Notes under the pieces: generated by a model
Seen by the model: only the letters and a program-made list of their open reading frames with translations
Told to the model about the DNA's origin: nothing
The model's database searches: none
In this document: positions 11,316-23,022 of the stretch, piece by piece
Layout: each line of letters opens with the position of its first letter
Numbering within the stretch: position 1 is the stretch's first letter
Assembly: GCA_950295325.1 (NCBI GenBank)
Contig: OX485803.1
Coordinates: 46,083,554 to 46,143,553, forward strand
Reading direction: 5' to 3'
Source: Polytrichum commune
Taxonomy: Eukaryota; Streptophyta; Polytrichopsida; Polytrichales; Polytrichaceae
Length of the DNA: 60,000 nucleotides
Made by a program: the position numbers and the translations under genes

Positions 11316-12119
11316 TGTAATGTAACTAGAATTATTAAGGAATATTCTAACTACATGTGCTAGTGTGTAAGCAGAAAAAGATGAGAGCTAGACAACTCTC
11401 GGTTGAGGATGAATGGAAAGGAGTAAGACAACTCCAGATTGACAACATGTGCACTGGAGTTAGACAGCTCCACATTTAGTGCATTGGAACTAGACCATTC
11501 CAAGTGAGAACAAGTGCACATGAGTTAGACAACTCTCGATGAGGTGCACGGGAGTTAGACCACTCCATGGATAAAGCTAGTTGGAATTAGACAGTTCCAA
11601 CTAGAAGATTGACTAGTTGGAATTAGACAATTCCAACTAAGAGAAAGGTTGGATGAACCAAGTTGGAATTAGACAGTTCCAACTGGAATGAAGGATGAAT
11701 GTATTTAGTTGGAATTAGACAGTTCCAACTAGAAAGAAGAATGGATGAATCCAATTGGAATTAGACAGTTCCAATTGGAAGAATGGAATTGAGATAAGAG
11801 ATGAAAGAAGGTTCTAGAAGAACCATAGATAGAAGATTCATAGTAGAACTATGAGATAGAGCTATGAATAGAATACTTTTACTAGATGTAAATATAGAAA
11901 GTAAAAGTAGTGCTTCGGCATAAAAGGAAGCTCGGGGGAGGAGAGAGGATCTTTTTTGGTCTCTCTCCTATGGTCGGGTGGTAGAGCTTCGTTGACCAAA
12001 CTTTATTTGGTTGCGGTTTGTACTTAGAGGAAGAAATAAAATTGGTGTTGGTTTCAATTCTTTACTTTGAGATTTTGTGGTCAAGACACAAATTGCCAAC
12101 CGGTGAGAGGTTCGTAATA
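11316..12119 (+). repeat. 5' LTR of the gypsy chromovirus
   Basis: 804 bases, starting TGTAATGTAAC and ending TTCGTAATA. No difference from the 3' LTR was noticed. Its first half carries a dense array of short hairpins (separate entry). The second half has GTGCTTCGGCATAAAAGG near 11910 and a pyrimidine-rich stretch. A clear TATA box could not be fixed. Confidence 0.95.
11383..11778 (+). repeat. Array of eleven stem-loops sharing a TAGAC loop
   Basis: Eleven inverted repeats share a loop of the form (T)TAGAC(A/C) while the stem sequence changes. Positions are about 11383-11400 (GAGAG/CTCTC), 11420-11435 (GGAG/CTCC, loop AAGAC), 11456-11471 (GGAG/CTCC), 11484-11503 (TTGGAA/TTCCAA), 11522-11535 (GAG/CTC), 11551-11566 (GGAG/CTCC), then five longer stems built on TTGGAA/TTCCAA at 11577-11604, 11614-11639, 11661-11684, 11706-11731 and 11751-11778. 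Stems vary in both arms together. The same array is repeated in the 3' LTR at 18505-18900. Confidence 0.85.
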
Positions 12120-12122
12120 AAT

Positions 12123-12134
12123 TGGTATCAGAGC
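12123..12134 (+). promoter_or_regulatory. Primer binding site (initiator tRNA-Met)
   Basis: TGGTATCAGAGC lies 3 bases after the 5' LTR. It is complementary to the 3' end of initiator tRNA-Met, the usual primer of plant gypsy elements. Confidence 0.9.
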
Positions 12135-15100
12135 AGGTTGGATGCCATGGAGAGTTTGGAAGAAAGAGTTACGAGAGCGGTGTTGATAGCATTGAGAGAA
12201 AATCAAGGTGTTCCATTACAAGAGGTCCCACCTCTTCCTAGGGATCCTCCTCCCAATACTCCACCTCCTCCAAGAGAGGATCATGTAGCTACACCACTTG
12301 TCTCGAGGGAGGAGGAGTCTAGTTCAACATCATCTCCAAGGAGGCTATCTCATGGAGATGTGGATATTTTGAAAGATGTAAAAAAATATCCAATTAAGCC
12401 GAGTTTTGGAGGCCAAAACTGCAAACCAGAAGAAGTCATGTCGTTCATTTCAATAGTGGAGGATTTCTTTCCTTCAAAATACACAGATGCAGATAAAATC
12501 AAAGTCACAGTAATTTTCCTCAAGGACAAGGCACGGGTTTGGTTTGACACACTGAAGAGGGACCGAGAGAATAGGGGACTGGGACCTATTGCAGAGTGGA
12601 ACACGTTCAAAGAACTTTTTCTTCATCAATTTCTCCCTGGCAATTACGGGGAAGACATGCGCCAAAAGCTATACGACCTGAAACAGGGAAATCTTTCTGT
12701 AACCCAGTTCAAGTTAGAATTCGATGAACACATTGTTTACTTTCCCAATTGGGGTGAGAGTGATAGAATTGAATTATTTGTCCGTAACTTAAAGGATTCA
12801 ATAAGGTACAAAGTTAGTGCTCATAACCCACGGACTTTAGATGAAGCTTATGGGTTGGCTATGAACTTTGAGAGAGAAGTCAATAGCAGGATGGAGAGGA
12901 CAAAAGGTCAATTGGGAAAAAGAACTTCAGAATTTAAATACCCTGCCAATCAAAACTCCAAGTTTGCGAAATTTTCCAAGAGTTCTAAACCATCTCAATT
13001 TTCAAAGTTCAACCAAGGAAACAAGACGTTGATGCTGAGCAAGGAAGAGCAAGAGGAGCACGTCAAGAAGGGTTTATGCTTCAGATGTCACAAGCCTGGG
13101 CACCGGAGTTTTGAATGCCCAACAGTCAAGAGGAAGATAGCAGCAATCGAAGTAGAACACGAAGACGGTGATGAGTCAGATGGTGAGCCAACCAAGGAAG
13201 GAGTTCCGAGCATCTCAACAGCAGTCATGAACATGGAGGTGGAACAAGAGCCAACAGTGCTACAAATCAAGGGATTTCTAAATTCTACCTTTTCTTCGAT
13301 GATCTTGATTGACTCTGGCAGCACTCATAACATGATGTCAGTTTCATTTGCTCATAAGTTAGGACTTCCCTTAATTCCTATCAAACCATGTTCAGTATGG
13401 TTGCCGAACAATCAACCAAGTTTTATTACTCACCGCGTGTTGAGAGTGCCTGTAAACATCCAAGGAGTGGACACTGAAGCGGATTTTGAGGTTTGGGATG
13501 GAGCGCGATATGAGGTGATACTAGGGATGGCGTGGCTTAAAGAAGTCGATGCATGGATCGCATGCAAAGAAGGAGAAGTGCACGGGAAGCTTCTGAACGG
13601 TAAATCTTTTTCTATCAAAGGTAAGAGATCTTTGCCGAACACTCCTACTCTTTCACATCTACAAATGAAAAGATGTGGTAGAAAAGGTCATCAAGTATTT
13701 TTGATACATATAAGCGAAGTTGAGAATGAATCTAAAGATGACGCTTTGAGTAATAACGGAGTGAAGATATTCTTGGATGATTTTAAAGATTTGTTTCCTG
13801 AAGAGTTAAATGAGCTACCACCTACTAGAGAGGTTGACCATGCTATTGACCTCGTTGCCAATGCTGCTCCTGTGGCTAAGGCACCATATCGTCATTCTTT
13901 AGCTCAAAATGTTGAGCTTGAAAATCAATTAAAGGATTTGTTAAACAAAGGATATATTAGGCCAAGTAAATCACCTTGGGGAGCTCCTGTTCTTTTTACT
14001 AAGAAGAAGGATGGATCTTTAAGATTGTGTGTAGATTATCGGGGTCTCAACAAACTAACTATAAAGAACAAGTTTCCTTTGCCCCGCGTTGATGATATTT
14101 TTGATCATCTATATGGATCAAAAATATTTTCCAAAATAGATTTGAGAAGTGGATATCACCAAATTCGAATAAAAGAATCTGATATTGCGAAAACTGGATT
14201 TAGGTCATGTTTGGGTCATTACGAGTATGTGGTAATGCCTTTTGGTCTTACAAATGCTCCTGCTACATTTATGACTTTAATGAATTCAATATTTCGTGAT
14301 TATTTGGGTAAGTTTGTACTTGTGTTTATTGATGATATCCTTATATATTCTAAAAGTGAGGAAGAACACAAACAACACCTTAAACAAGTTTTTGAAATTT
14401 TGAGAGAACATAAGTTATACGCTAAACTAAGTAAATGTGTTTTCTTTACTTCGCGTGTTGAGTTTCTGGGTCACGTTATCTCTGATGAGGGAGTCTCCGT
14501 TGACCCTAGAAAGGTTACGGCCGTTGCTGAGTGGCCAATACCAAAAGATAAGACTGAGGTTAGAAGTTTTTTAGGTCTTGCAAGCTATTATAGAAGATTT
14601 GTAAAAGGATTTTCTAAAATAGCTGCGCCTATGACCAACTTGCTAAAAGGCAAAAGTAATGCGATAGATTGGACCCCGGAATGTGATTCAAGTTTTCAGA
14701 CTTTAAAATCATTGTTAACCCAAACTCCTGTTTTAACTATTATGGATCCTTTGAAAGGAAACATAATACTATGTACCGATGCTAGCGATTTAGCTATTGG
14801 TGCAGTTTTGATGCAAGATAAGAAAATAATTGCTTACAAATCTCGTAAATTGAATTCTGCTGAGTTGAATTATCCGGTACATGAAAAGAAATTACTAGCA
14901 GTAATCCATTCGCTAAAGGTTTGGAGACATTACTTACTAGGGGTAAGGTTTAAGATTCAAACAGACCATGAGTCTTTAAAATATTTGTCAACTCAACCTC
15001 ATTTGAGTAGAAGACAATGTAGATGGATGGAATTTTTACAAGAATTTGATTTTGACATAGAGTATATTAAAGGAAAAGAAAATGTGGTTGCTGACGCTTT

Positions 15101-15963
15101 GTCTAGAAGACCGTTAGCAAATGCCATCTCATGCATTAGAAATCCTTTAATGGATGAAATTAAAGGACATTATGCTACTGATGATTTCTTTAATCTTTCA
15201 TTTGAAAGTTTGTCTAAGGAAGCTAGGACCGCAGATGAAATTGAAAAATTTAAATGTTTTGAAGTGAAAGATGAAATTTTATATTATAATGGTAAAGTTT
15301 GTGTTCCCAAGTTTGGAGAACACAGACTCAACATTATAAATAACCTTCATGACATTCCAATAGCAGGTCATCCAGGGTTTCAAAAGACTTACATGGCGGT
15401 TAAGCGTCATTACTATTGGCCAGGAATGAAAAAAGATATTAAAGAATATGTTGAGAGATGTTTAAAATGTCAAGTCACTAAAACAGAACAAGTGAAGGAC
15501 CCTGGATTGCTCCAACCACTTGATGTGCCTAACTTAAAGTTTGAATCAGTCAGTATGGATTTCATTGTAGGATTGCCAAAGACTCAAAGAAATTTTGATA
15601 GTATCATGGTAGTTGTGGATAGGTTGACAAAGATTGCTCATTTTATTCCCACAGTTACTACTGTTACTGCTTATGGAGTTGCTGAACTATTCATGAGAGA
15701 AATTTTTAAGCATCATGGAATTCCACGAGAAATTATAAGTGATAGAGATCGTAAGTTTGTGAGTGAGTTTTGGACTACTCTATTTAAATTGTGTGGAACT
15801 AAGATTAAGTTAAGCAGTGCATATCATCCTGAGACGGATGGACAAACTGAACGGACAAACAGAACTCTTGAGGATATGTTAAGGATGTATGTTGGCCAGA
15901 GACAACAATCATGGGATAAGTGGTTGCATATGATTGAATTTGCTTATAATGATCATATTCATA

Positions 15964-17777
15964 TGTGAGGCCAAACCCCCCACCCTTAAGCGTCCGTAGT
16001 CCGAGTAGTGGGTTTGGGCTCACATTCCTCCGCGGTATTGGATTTGGACTTGGATGAGTCCATAGTGCAAGGTTCACCCTTCAAGTGGTCTTGGATTTAA
16101 CTTTGGTCTTTGCTTCCTTTGTCTTGCCATCGCGAGAGTGCTCCACATTCTCCATTAATTTGTGCACGTGGTTTATTTTTAAAGAGAGGATGCAAGTGTT
16201 AAAAAAAAACACTATTCTCTATAGTCAATCTCAAATACATTTACTTGTGAAAGCCACACATAACACTAACTAGCATAATGTAACTAACTACTTGTCTATG
16301 AGCTAATTAGGTAGGCTATCTACTAAGCTCCTTCATGAACCCATCTCTTTACTTTCTAATTACATAAACCTAGCTCCTTCATAAACCCAGCTCCTTCATG
16401 AACCCAGCTCCTTAGCTTCTAACTAAACAAACCCAGGTCCTTCATAAACCCAGCTTTTTACTTTCTAACTAAACAAACCCAGCTCCTTCATAAACCCAAC
16501 TCTTTACTTTCTAACTAAACAAACCCAGCTCCTTCATAAACCCAGCTCCTTCATAAACCCACAACTTTGTAGTTGTAATCCCCAACTACCTCACTAATTA
16601 TTCAAGCCCTTAACTAATCTTCCTACCTAATTTCCCTAATTCTACTAACAACCCCTTTCTAATCACACAATTCTTCTCTAATCCTAAAATCCTAAAATCC
16701 TAGAGAGGAGAGGGGGAGAGAGAATTTCCTAACTTCACTAAGACTAACTAATCCACACAAGTATATTTTTGCACTCATCACAACATCAAGTGCTCAACTC
16801 TTAAACATGGAACTTGCAACCACGTGTATTCAAAACATGAACTTTAAGTACCACAAATTGGAATCATGAATTAACTTTAAAATCCTTCACGTCAACACTA
16901 ATTCTACCAAGAGATCAAGCCCTCTTCAAGGCTAACAAGCCTTGGCTCTCAAACTAAAAACTAAGCACACACATGTGCTCCAATATGGCTTCCCACACCC
17001 ACACTTATAACTCGTGGGGTGCCTTGGAGCACAAAGGAAAGAGAGGATGAGTGAGGGAAGAATGAGGGATTATATAGTAAGCTTGAGGGGGTGAGCACCC
17101 TCAAGGCTCACGATAAGCCCTTGAGATTTCCTCCTACTTAGTAGGCGCCAATCCTATCTTCTAAGCCTTCCTCCCTCAAATGATCAACAAGGATCCTAAT
17201 TCGAACATTTAACTAGCCTTGGCTTTCTACCTACCACACTTTACCAAACTTGGGATGCTTCAACCCAAACTTAGCCTCCTTCGCTTTCCGCCGCCATAAC
17301 TTTCTCCCCTTACTTTCCCAAATCGTCGCTCACCACTTAATTCAAACCACGATGCTTAACTCGTGATTTGATTGGTGCTTTGAGAATTTGCTTATCCTCC
17401 ACCTTGCATTCTTCCTTGGGCCTTCCCCATTAAGTAGCCATGATGAGGTGGTCCACTTGTGCGCTCCATGTGATCCTCCATTCATCCCAATTCGAATGCA
17501 CTTGCCTCTTGAGTCACTTTGGTTGTCTCCATCCATTTGTACTAGCCTACTCACTAACTACTCAATCCAAGTTCTCCTTACCTATCCTCATTCACTCAAA
17601 TCCTTCCGAAGGTAAAAACACAATAACAACTCACATCCTAGCCTCTTACAACATGGTACTTCTAAGACTAACATTTCACTCTTTTTATATTTTTGTGAAG
17701 TAACATGCTACTTCAAAGTGCATCAACTAACGTTTCAAGGGTCTAAGACTAAATGTGGGCACCCTTTTGGGCTCACA
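15964..17777. mobile_element. Solo LTR (1814 bp) nested in integrase
   Basis: Begins TGTGAGGCC and ends GGGCTCACA, with 6-bp inverted ends TGTGAG/CTCACA, and is flanked by the 5-bp duplication TCATA (15959-15963 and 17778-17782). It has no gag-pol coding sequence, primer site or second LTR, so it is a solo LTR from an unrelated LTR retrotransposon family. A TATATAG at about 17070 could be its promoter if the strand is plus. Orientation is unproven. Confidence 0.9.
16310..16565. repeat. Minisatellite inside the nested solo LTR
   Basis: Irregular repetition of CTCCTTCATAAACCCAG and TTTCTAACTAAACAAACCC modules, roughly 35-60 bases per unit. It is followed by a duplicated CCTAAAAT near 16684-16700. 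Confidence 0.7.
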
Positions 17778-18424
17778 TCATAGTAGTATTGGGGTAAGTC
17801 CATTTTATGTTCTATATGGTCAGGAATGTAGAACCCCAATTACACTTTCTACTCCTAATACGAGATTTGAAAGCATTAATGCTATGATTAGGGAGATGAA
17901 TGAAATTAGAGAAACGGCAAAGTTGGCTATGAAAAGTGCTCAGGATAGAGCTAAGCATTATGCTGATAACAAAAGAATTTTTCGTGAATTTGAAGTTGGT
18001 GATAAGGTGTTTTTAAAGGTAGCACCTAATCGATCTGGACTTAAGCTTGGCAAGTCAAGAAAGTTATCACCTAGATTTTGTGGTCCATTTGAAATTTTGA
18101 AACGGATAGGCAAAGTAGCTTATGAGTTAAAATTACCAGAGGATTGGAAGATCCATAATGTTTTTCATGTGGGTTTATTAAGAAAATATGTGTCTGATCC
18201 TAACCATATTTTGCCTGACCTTCCCAAAGTTGCTCCAGAGGGAGAACTTCGTGCAGAACCTGAGAAGATTTTGAAAATAGAAAATCAATATCTAAGGAAT
18301 AAGACTTTCCGTAGATTTTATGTGAAGTGGAAAGATTATCCTGAAGAAGAAGCTTCTTGGGAAACAGAAGTTGATTTCAGAAAGGACTATCCTAATTTTG
18401 TCATTGAGGACAATGACTTTTAAT

Positions 18425-18436
18425 GGAAGGGAGAGA
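18425..18436 (+). promoter_or_regulatory. Polypurine tract
   Basis: GGAAGGGAGAGA lies immediately before the 3' LTR. This is the expected plus-strand primer site of an LTR retrotransposon. Confidence 0.85.
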
Positions 18437-18437
18437 T

Positions 18438-19241
18438 TGTAATGTAACTAGAATTATTAAGGAATATTCTAACTACATGTGCTAGTGTGTAAGCAGAAAA
18501 AGATGAGAGCTAGACAACTCTCGGTTGAGGATGAATGGAAAGGAGTAAGACAACTCCAGATTGACAACATGTGCACTGGAGTTAGACAGCTCCACATTTA
18601 GTGCATTGGAACTAGACCATTCCAAGTGAGAACAAGTGCACATGAGTTAGACAACTCTCGATGAGGTGCACGGGAGTTAGACCACTCCATGGATAAAGCT
18701 AGTTGGAATTAGACAGTTCCAACTAGAAGATTGACTAGTTGGAATTAGACAATTCCAACTAAGAGAAAGGTTGGATGAACCAAGTTGGAATTAGACAGTT
18801 CCAACTGGAATGAAGGATGAATGTATTTAGTTGGAATTAGACAGTTCCAACTAGAAAGAAGAATGGATGAATCCAATTGGAATTAGACAGTTCCAATTGG
18901 AAGAATGGAATTGAGATAAGAGATGAAAGAAGGTTCTAGAAGAACCATAGATAGAAGATTCATAGTAGAACTATGAGATAGAGCTATGAATAGAATACTT
19001 TTACTAGATGTAAATATAGAAAGTAAAAGTAGTGCTTCGGCATAAAAGGAAGCTCGGGGGAGGAGAGAGGATCTTTTTTGGTCTCTCTCCTATGGTCGGG
19101 TGGTAGAGCTTCGTTGACCAAACTTTATTTGGTTGCGGTTTGTACTTAGAGGAAGAAATAAAATTGGTGTTGGTTTCAATTCTTTACTTTGAGATTTTGT
19201 GGTCAAGACACAAATTGCCAACCGGTGAGAGGTTCGTAATA
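18438..19241 (+). repeat. 3' LTR of the gypsy chromovirus
   Basis: 804 bases that appear identical to the 5' LTR over the whole length by eye, including the eleven-hairpin array (18505-18900). It is followed directly by the ATCCC duplication. Confidence 0.95.
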
Positions 19242-19545
19242 ATCCCACTTTATTCCCTGCCCAAAACAACCCCTCCAATCTAATAGCCAAGATCTTGTCA
19301 GCTTTTTTCTTTATTTTTTTAATATGAAAAAAATCAACGGCCTCTCAACCATAGTTTGGGTTTTCATTCTTGTCTGACCCAAACTTCCTTCGAGAGTTTG
19401 CCGCCTTGGTCAAAAATATTGCCATGTAGGCAATTTGGAAAACGATGGCCTTTGGACTTTGGCCTCTAGTGTGAAAGGTCAAGAGGCCGAATTCTTTGTT
19501 TCTTGCAATCTAATTGGTGGAAATTGGCCCTTAGGATTCTTCACT
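19242..19545 (+). mobile_element. Inverted-terminal repeat element, copy B, right part
   Basis: Continuation of copy B after the gypsy insertion. It matches the reverse complement of 9700-9890 and of 9030-9125 (AGAGGCCGAA, TTTCTTGCAATCT, ATTGGTGGAAAT). The outer end near 19545 is degraded. Confidence 0.5.
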
Positions 19546-20890
19546 TCTCCCTATGCAGATCCATTAGCTTGGGTGTGAGCCTCACCTTTTGCATCACTAT
19601 CCCTTCTAAATGCATGATTGCTTACCTTATTGAGTTAGGACATGCCCTTCATTGTTCTCTTTCTTGCATGCACACGGTATTTGAAGCCAACCCATACCCA
19701 ACCCATACCCAACCCATCCTCCTCTTCAGTTCAACCCCGGTTCAACTCCAGTGCACAGAATTGTATGTATATAGAACAACTAAAATGTACATATCATTTA
19801 ACATGTATGATTTGAAATTTCTACATGTCATCTAAACTTGAATGGTTGAGAACTTTAGAGTTTATTACAACGGCTATAAACCATCTTCGACTTCAAGTTG
19901 TCAATGGAATTCATAATGCTAGGCTTACATTTAGTGTCGGTGACACTACACGGTCAGTTTACAATTAGTGTTGAGCAAGACAAAGATAATTAGTGGCACT
20001 AAGGGCATGTTTATACAAGAGGCATTAGGCCATGGTTGTTAAATGACCACGGTACTCCATTTTTGGGATGAGACCATAGGGAAGTACATGGAGTATTGTG
20101 AGCCCAAGATTGTGTCCACATGCGTAATAAATGTTGGAACAACATAATCTTAGTGTCGAAAGCAATTTAAAAACTTAAGTAACACTCCCAAAATAAGGGG
20201 AACCAAAGTGAAGAGCGAGTTAGAGTTAAGTTAAGTGAGAGGCAAGGAAGAAAGTGAGAAAAAGAGGGTGGGTGCTTCCATCCATCTTTTTCTGTCCTAG
20301 CATAAGTTCTCACATGTAGGAGAAGCTAGGAATTGTATGTGGATATATTATTTTGCTTCATTACATTGTCACGAAGAATGACCATGCTAGAGTTACGCAA
20401 TTAGTGATGCTAGGGCCTTCATGAATCTCATAGAAAATCTCAAAAGAACAAAAATAAAATAAAATAAATAAACACCTCCTTGGTTGTTGTTCTCATGTCT
20501 TCAATTACAGAAGTCTCCAAGGCAATACGGGAGGGTTAACAGGTGAGCAGGGCTCATTAATTCAGTCAATTTGGGAGAAGATGCAGTAACATTTTTGTGG
20601 GAACCGAATAAGAAATATAGACCTGCGGCCTTCTTCGTCTATTATGCGGGGGTGCGCGGCTTATGTGAGAACACGCGCACCCCCCCCTTCTTTTTTCTTT
20701 GTCCGTTTGGTTTGGACTGTTCCGCTTGTAAAAAGTACCATTATGTAAAGCGTACATACATATCAGAAGTCGATGCCTAAAGGCAAGGACAATAATGTGT
20801 TAGCCATGTTGTGACTCGTGGCCGTCCAACTCATGACAGTGCTTAGGGTTTGTTGAACCCGTGCTCTTGAGTAATGTGTGAATCGTTTCA
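19546..20890. other. Intergenic, no gene recognised
   Basis: Bases 19930-20000 share a diverged segment with 54785-54850 (ACATTTAGTGT, GACACTACAC, TTGAACAAGACAA). TAAGGGCATGTTTATACAAG at about 19998 resembles the reverse complement of 36290-36320, perhaps a single MITE end. No gene is supported. Confidence 0.4.
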
Positions 20891-21442
20891 GGGGCACTTT
20901 ATATTAGGGCCCATTTGGAGTTGGGCCCACTTGGACTTGAAGTGGACCTTAACTTTAGCCCTACTTTACAAAGTGGGTCGTAGAGTGGGCCTTGCAATAT
21001 AAAGTCCATAGGCCCACTTGTAGGGTCCAAATTGGAAATTCTACTTTAAAGTGGGCCTTCCAAATGGGCTTAGGGACTTTATATTGTAAGGCCCAATCCA
21101 CGGCCCACTTGGGCTTAAATGAATTATGCCCTTGCTTGAACTAAAGTCATAAATCATAAAGTCATAAATGACTATACGACGGAAGTTGGGTGAAGTGGGC
21201 CGAAGGTGCGAAGTGGGTCTCCATAAACCCTTGACCCAATTTTTTGGCAACGACCCATTTCTTTCCCTCCAAAACGCCGCCATGTCACCCGCCACATAAG
21301 CTTTAGGAGAAGTGGGCCGACTCTCAATATAAAGCCCTTGGGCCCATATTAGGGCCCATTTGGGCAATCTAAGCACTCTCATCGGTTGATGCCTAGGGTT
21401 TGGAAATGGACCCTAGAAATGGGCCCTAATATAAAGTCCCCC
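20891..21442. mobile_element. Foldback / MITE-like element with nested GGCCC and TATAAAG modules
   Basis: The outer ends are inverted repeats of about 25 bases: CTTTATATTAGGGCCC near 20897 and its complement near 21420-21437. TCA flanks both sides, a possible 3-bp duplication. Inside, the same AATATAAAGnCC and GGCCCAC modules recur in both orientations near 20990, 21050, 21070, 21330 and 21345, so it can fold in several alternative ways. No coding capacity. Confidence 0.6.
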
Positions 21443-23022
21443 TCAGTGGACAAGGGCATGTGCTTTGGGGAAACCGTGGGAGTTCGTTGGCAAGGCAACA
21501 AACCATGGTGGAGGATTGTGCGGTCTTGCACCAAGAGGAATTCATGCTTATTAGGGTTGCCTGGGAGAAGGCCTCCCCTAAGGACAACAGAAGAGTGGGG
21601 TGATTGTGGTTGCCATGGGGAGCTCCACTTGTGTTGAATAGGGTTTAGGGTTTAGGGTTTAGGGTATTGGAAGTCATCGGCATGATGTAGCATTCTCTGC
21701 TCTCAAGTGTCATGGAGTTGCTTGCGGTTTTGTTGAGAGAATCATTGGGTTGAGGGAATGGTGAGTTCATAAGCACATGTGTGTTTTGAATCCATGCCGG
21801 AACGGAGAATGCAAGTGTGGGGGTGAATTTAAGGTTGCCAAGCGTGAGGATTGCACCCGTGTGCGGCGAGGGATGAGGAGAAATTCAAGTCATTTAAATT
21901 ATTGATGTCTAGTTTAGCACCATAGGAGAGTGGAGGGCAGGCGACGCTAAGTGTTAATTGACAAGTTGTGAGGATACCTCGGATCATCATGGACTCCCGC
22001 GTTAATGTCAACAAGCATTTAGTACACTTGCATGTCCAGTGATGATGAGGGAGCGGTGTTAACTGTTTTGTTGGTCGTGAGTTGGACGGTGCAAGTGGTG
22101 ATATGGTTGTTAGAGGTGTGGGAAACTCCTTGCAAGGGCATGACATGCTAGGAGTGCAAGAATTAGCGAGGTAGTAGGGCTAATGCTCCTTTGACATTGT
22201 AAGGTGACTCAAGTATTTGTGAATGCTTGTATGTGTTAATGAAAGGGTGTCACGTCCACTACTCCACTCTCAATTGAATGGAATGGAATAAAAACACACG
22301 TGTAAGTAGTTAGCTAATATTTGTGAAACGAGGATTCCCCACCCGGACTAGGACACACTCAAGGGTGGGGAGGATTCTTGCTCACAAATATAGCCCAAAG
22401 TCTTTTGGGGGGCACATGCCTTTTATTGTAAACCCAAATTCCTACTGCAAATTATGTCAAGCCTACCTTCAAGGGCCATCCCCCCCCAAAAAAAATCCCT
22501 ACAATCTCGGGCATCATTATCTATACATGGCGGGACGACACTTGTATGTGAGCGTAGAGCGTAGATGAAATAAAAATAGCAAACCTTCCAGATAAAAATA
22601 AGAATGTTTCAAAAATAGACAAGAATATGCCTGGACTATTCCAGAATCTGCCAAAATTAGTAAAAAATTTGGACCTATTTCCGTGGGAATTATAGGTCAT
22701 AAAATAAACAAAAATGACCTGAAATTGAAATGGTCTCACTAAGTTTGGAGACCGCGAGGTGGTTGAATTGTTAAAACCATGGATGATTACAAGAAAAAAT
22801 CAATGAAAATTTATTTTCTGAGATTGGTATAATTGAAGAATGAGTCAATCAAAATACAAAGGTATCAAAATAATCAACTTCCTTCGTTTTTATTCATCAC
22901 TTTTCTCTTTGTCTTATATGTGAGTCTACTCTATAGCTTGGACTTTAGCAATTATCGTTTGTGGCCGAATAGATTATATATTAGACTCATACCCAACATC
23001 ATTGTATATACACTTGCATACA
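21443..23022. other. Intergenic, no gene recognised
   Basis: Contains three consecutive TTTAGGG-type units at 21643-21665 (telomere-like), a C7A8-type homopolymer stretch near 22482 and CCTATTTCCGTGGG at 22674, which has an inverted partner near 36045. No convincing coding sequence before the ORF at 23023. Confidence 0.45.

Larger units (their letters stand above)
12147..18423 (+). pseudogene. gag-pol polyprotein of a chromovirus, split by a solo LTR
   Basis: Start chosen at the ATG 12 bases after the primer site (frame open upstream into the LTR). Visible domains: gag with a CCHC zinc knuckle near residue 311; aspartic protease with DSG at 389-391; reverse transcriptase with FIDD, the two D at 729-730; RNase H with D/E/D/D residues up to the ADALSRRP end; integrase with HHCC zinc finger and D1138, D1199 and E1235. 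At base 15964 the frame runs into the inserted solo LTR and stops at 15966-15968. From 17783 the frame resumes with the integrase C-terminal part, the GPFEIL region and a chromodomain (about 18268-18390), ending at TAA 18421. Without the insert and one TCATA copy the two halves are in phase, 1485 codons in total. The chromodomain of such elements is known to bind modified histones. Confidence 0.93.
11316..19241 (+). mobile_element. Ty3/gypsy chromovirus with a nested solo LTR
   Basis: The two 804-bp LTRs (11316-12119 and 18438-19241) look identical by eye and are flanked by the 5-bp duplication ATCCC (11311-11315 and 19242-19246). In order the element has a primer binding site for initiator tRNA-Met, a gag-pol reading frame, a C-terminal chromodomain and a purine-rich tract. 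Near-identical LTRs imply a recent insertion. The LTR 3' end reads TA rather than the usual CA, and the paralogous empty site at 9883-9901 confirms the boundaries. Integrase is interrupted by a solo LTR, so this copy can no longer make a full polyprotein. Confidence 0.95.

Noticed and set aside
22733-22790. tRNA-like stretch (GAGACCGCGAGGTGGTTGAA), possible SINE head
   Set aside because: No B box or cloverleaf could be completed.
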